Positions 62,550 to 64,000 of a stretch of 64,000 nucleotides of DNA are shown here, one piece after another. The position numbers and the translations under genes were made by a program. Positions within the stretch are counted from its first letter, which is position 1; each line of letters starts with the position of its first letter. Origin of the DNA: Macropodus opercularis (Eukaryota; Chordata; Actinopteri; Anabantiformes; Osphronemidae); contig CM061092.1 of the NCBI GenBank assembly GCA_030770545.1, positions 16,865,501-16,929,500 of the forward strand, read 5' to 3'. The notes below the pieces were generated by a model. The model made no database searches. It was not told where the DNA came from and was given only the letters and a program-made list of their open reading frames with translations.

Positions 62550-64000
62550 GTAAAGCCAACGAGGTCTGAGCTCTTGAGGGGGGAGGGGTTGGGGCTGGAG
62601 AGAGTGAGAGTGTTGGTATGTTGTAGTCTGATGGTGAGTGTTATTGTTTATTTAAAGCTAATTGTAATGTTTCAGCAGCTCACACGTGGCTCCTGGTGCT
62701 ACTTTATTTAATTGGTATTTTAGAAAAAGTGAGAAGGCGTTATATAGTCATGAACATTCACTGCACAGCCTATTGTTTTTATTATTCATCGTTAAGAATT
62801 ACTTTTGTAGCCTCACAATCAAAAAGTCTATAAATCTACCAATCAGACACAGACATAGATTAGTACACGAGAGGCTCCTTTGATTCTTCCTTTATGAGTG
62901 ATGATAAACAACTACATTTATTCAGTGTTGTGCTAAAATAAGAAATACAAACCATGTGGAACCTGTATTTTGTTCTGACACTTCATATTATATTCAAAGT
63001 ACTTCTGAGTCTGTGATGTAACTACAGCAATAAATCAAATAATACAATTTAATAAGAAGCACAAGAATGTTTGAGCACTTTCAACAATAACACTATACTA
63101 TACTATACACATACATAATTGTTATACTGTACAACTCTGTCAAGTTACTGCTTATGTGGCAAATCCATCCATTTACATTTCCTTATACAAATCACATGAT
63201 TTTACAAGCATGGTTGTGAATTAAACTACCAATTATTTTGATGGGCTGAAATATTTAAATGGTCTTCACATGACAATTATATTGTAGAATGATAATGTGT
63301 CCATTACAGACATCTGGATAAAGTGAACTTTTCATTGTGATTGTGTGAGTGTCCACCACTGCTGGCCAGCACACAAAGCCAGTTTTGTGTCCTGATTGAC
63401 ATAATTGATTGTGTTTATAGAGCATGAACATGCCTCTCTCAATCCACATTACACCACAGGTTAACAGTTGTTACATAAAATTAACAACCCCAAAAGAGAG
63501 AATGTACAAGCTTGTGAGGCATTGTTGCACAATTTCAACTCATCATTAACAGCACGGTCTGACACATTTTTCATCGTAGCAAAGCAAAAGAGGAAGGTCT
63601 TATTGATGCGTTTTTTTGTTTGTTTGTGTGTTTCTGAACATTTTACTTGCCACGACATGCAACGTGCATGTTAAGTAGCTAAAGATTAATGATTGTGAAT
63701 TTTGCCTTTGATTCCTATGACTCTTATCTAAATTAACTAAATTCCTTAGAAGTGTGAGGTCAGTTTGATGGCTAAATAAATGCAAAGTGATGGCAGCAGT
63801 GTTTTATTGATTAAGATCACACAGGGACGTGCGACACTGTGCGGTGACAACAGATGCTATACATCCTTCCAGGTTAAAATTAAAACTTCCAGAGTGTGAC
63901 AGTGATGCTCTCACTACAGTGTTCAAAACATTCAATGGATTACCAGGAATAATAAAACCAACACCCAGCACTTTAAACTAGATGTGCCTATCTGATGCAA

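Larger units (their letters stand above)
49915..64000. other. Gene-poor region downstream of the glul promoter
   Basis: Fourteen kilobases without a convincing complete gene on either strand. It contains TG microsatellites, a long fold-back, TAATTA-rich blocks resembling conserved non-coding elements, CTCF-like motifs and one possible exon at 62480-62549. Reading frames of 60-116 codons occur on both strands but show no domain or splice support. Confidence 0.5.

Overview
The window looks like nuclear DNA from a ray-finned fish, probably an acanthomorph teleost. The genes have many short exons with GT-AG introns, the DNA is AT-rich with long CA/TA/TG microsatellites, and there are several copies of a fish LINE family whose 3' end carries a 'tatatagcgccaattcacaac' block and an ATTGA-type tail. 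Five protein-coding genes can be read: gng12 (+), gadd45a (-), sec16b (+), a ten-finger znf648-like gene (-) and glul (-). None is part of an operon. They form an ordinary vertebrate gene neighbourhood.

Layout. From 1 to 22 kb lies gng12, with a promoter and non-coding first exon near 0.85-1.1 kb, a probable second non-coding exon at 5.8 kb, a very long intron, two coding exons at 18.86-19.17 kb, and a 3' region invaded by a LINE fragment. gadd45a (24.1-26.0 kb) faces gng12 tail to tail, as GADD45A and GNG12 do in human. sec16b (27.1-37.2 kb) starts head to head with gadd45a. It has 22 coding exons that splice in frame to 910 codons, and its seventh intron is almost wholly a rearranged LINE carrying an exact 182-bp copy of gadd45a exon 1 and part of intron 1. 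The znf648-like gene (37.2-40.0 kb) is tail to tail with sec16b. A repeat-bearing spacer follows, then glul (about 47.1-49.6 kb) with TATA and CCAAT boxes. From 49.9 to 64 kb I see no convincing complete gene. That stretch holds microsatellites, a perfect 44-bp fold-back, homeobox-motif-rich blocks resembling conserved non-coding DNA, CTCF-like motifs, and one possible first coding exon near 62.5 kb.

Functions. Gng12 is a prenylated G-protein gamma subunit. Gadd45a is a stress-induced cell-cycle and repair adaptor. Sec16b organises ER exit sites for COPII. The zinc-finger protein is a probable DNA-binding regulator. Glul makes glutamine from glutamate and ammonia. They are neighbours by synteny and do not form a known pathway. 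In human, the first two map to 1p31 and the others to 1q25, so the window joins two blocks that are separate in human.

Most striking observations: the gadd45a exon-1 copy inside sec16b, the long fold-back at 53.2 kb, facing poly(A) signals between sec16b and the zinc-finger gene, a frame-breaking micro-exon candidate in sec16b, and the arrangement of CTCF-like motifs. No clearly new biological system was found. All gene names come from reading the translated exons; no database search was possible.
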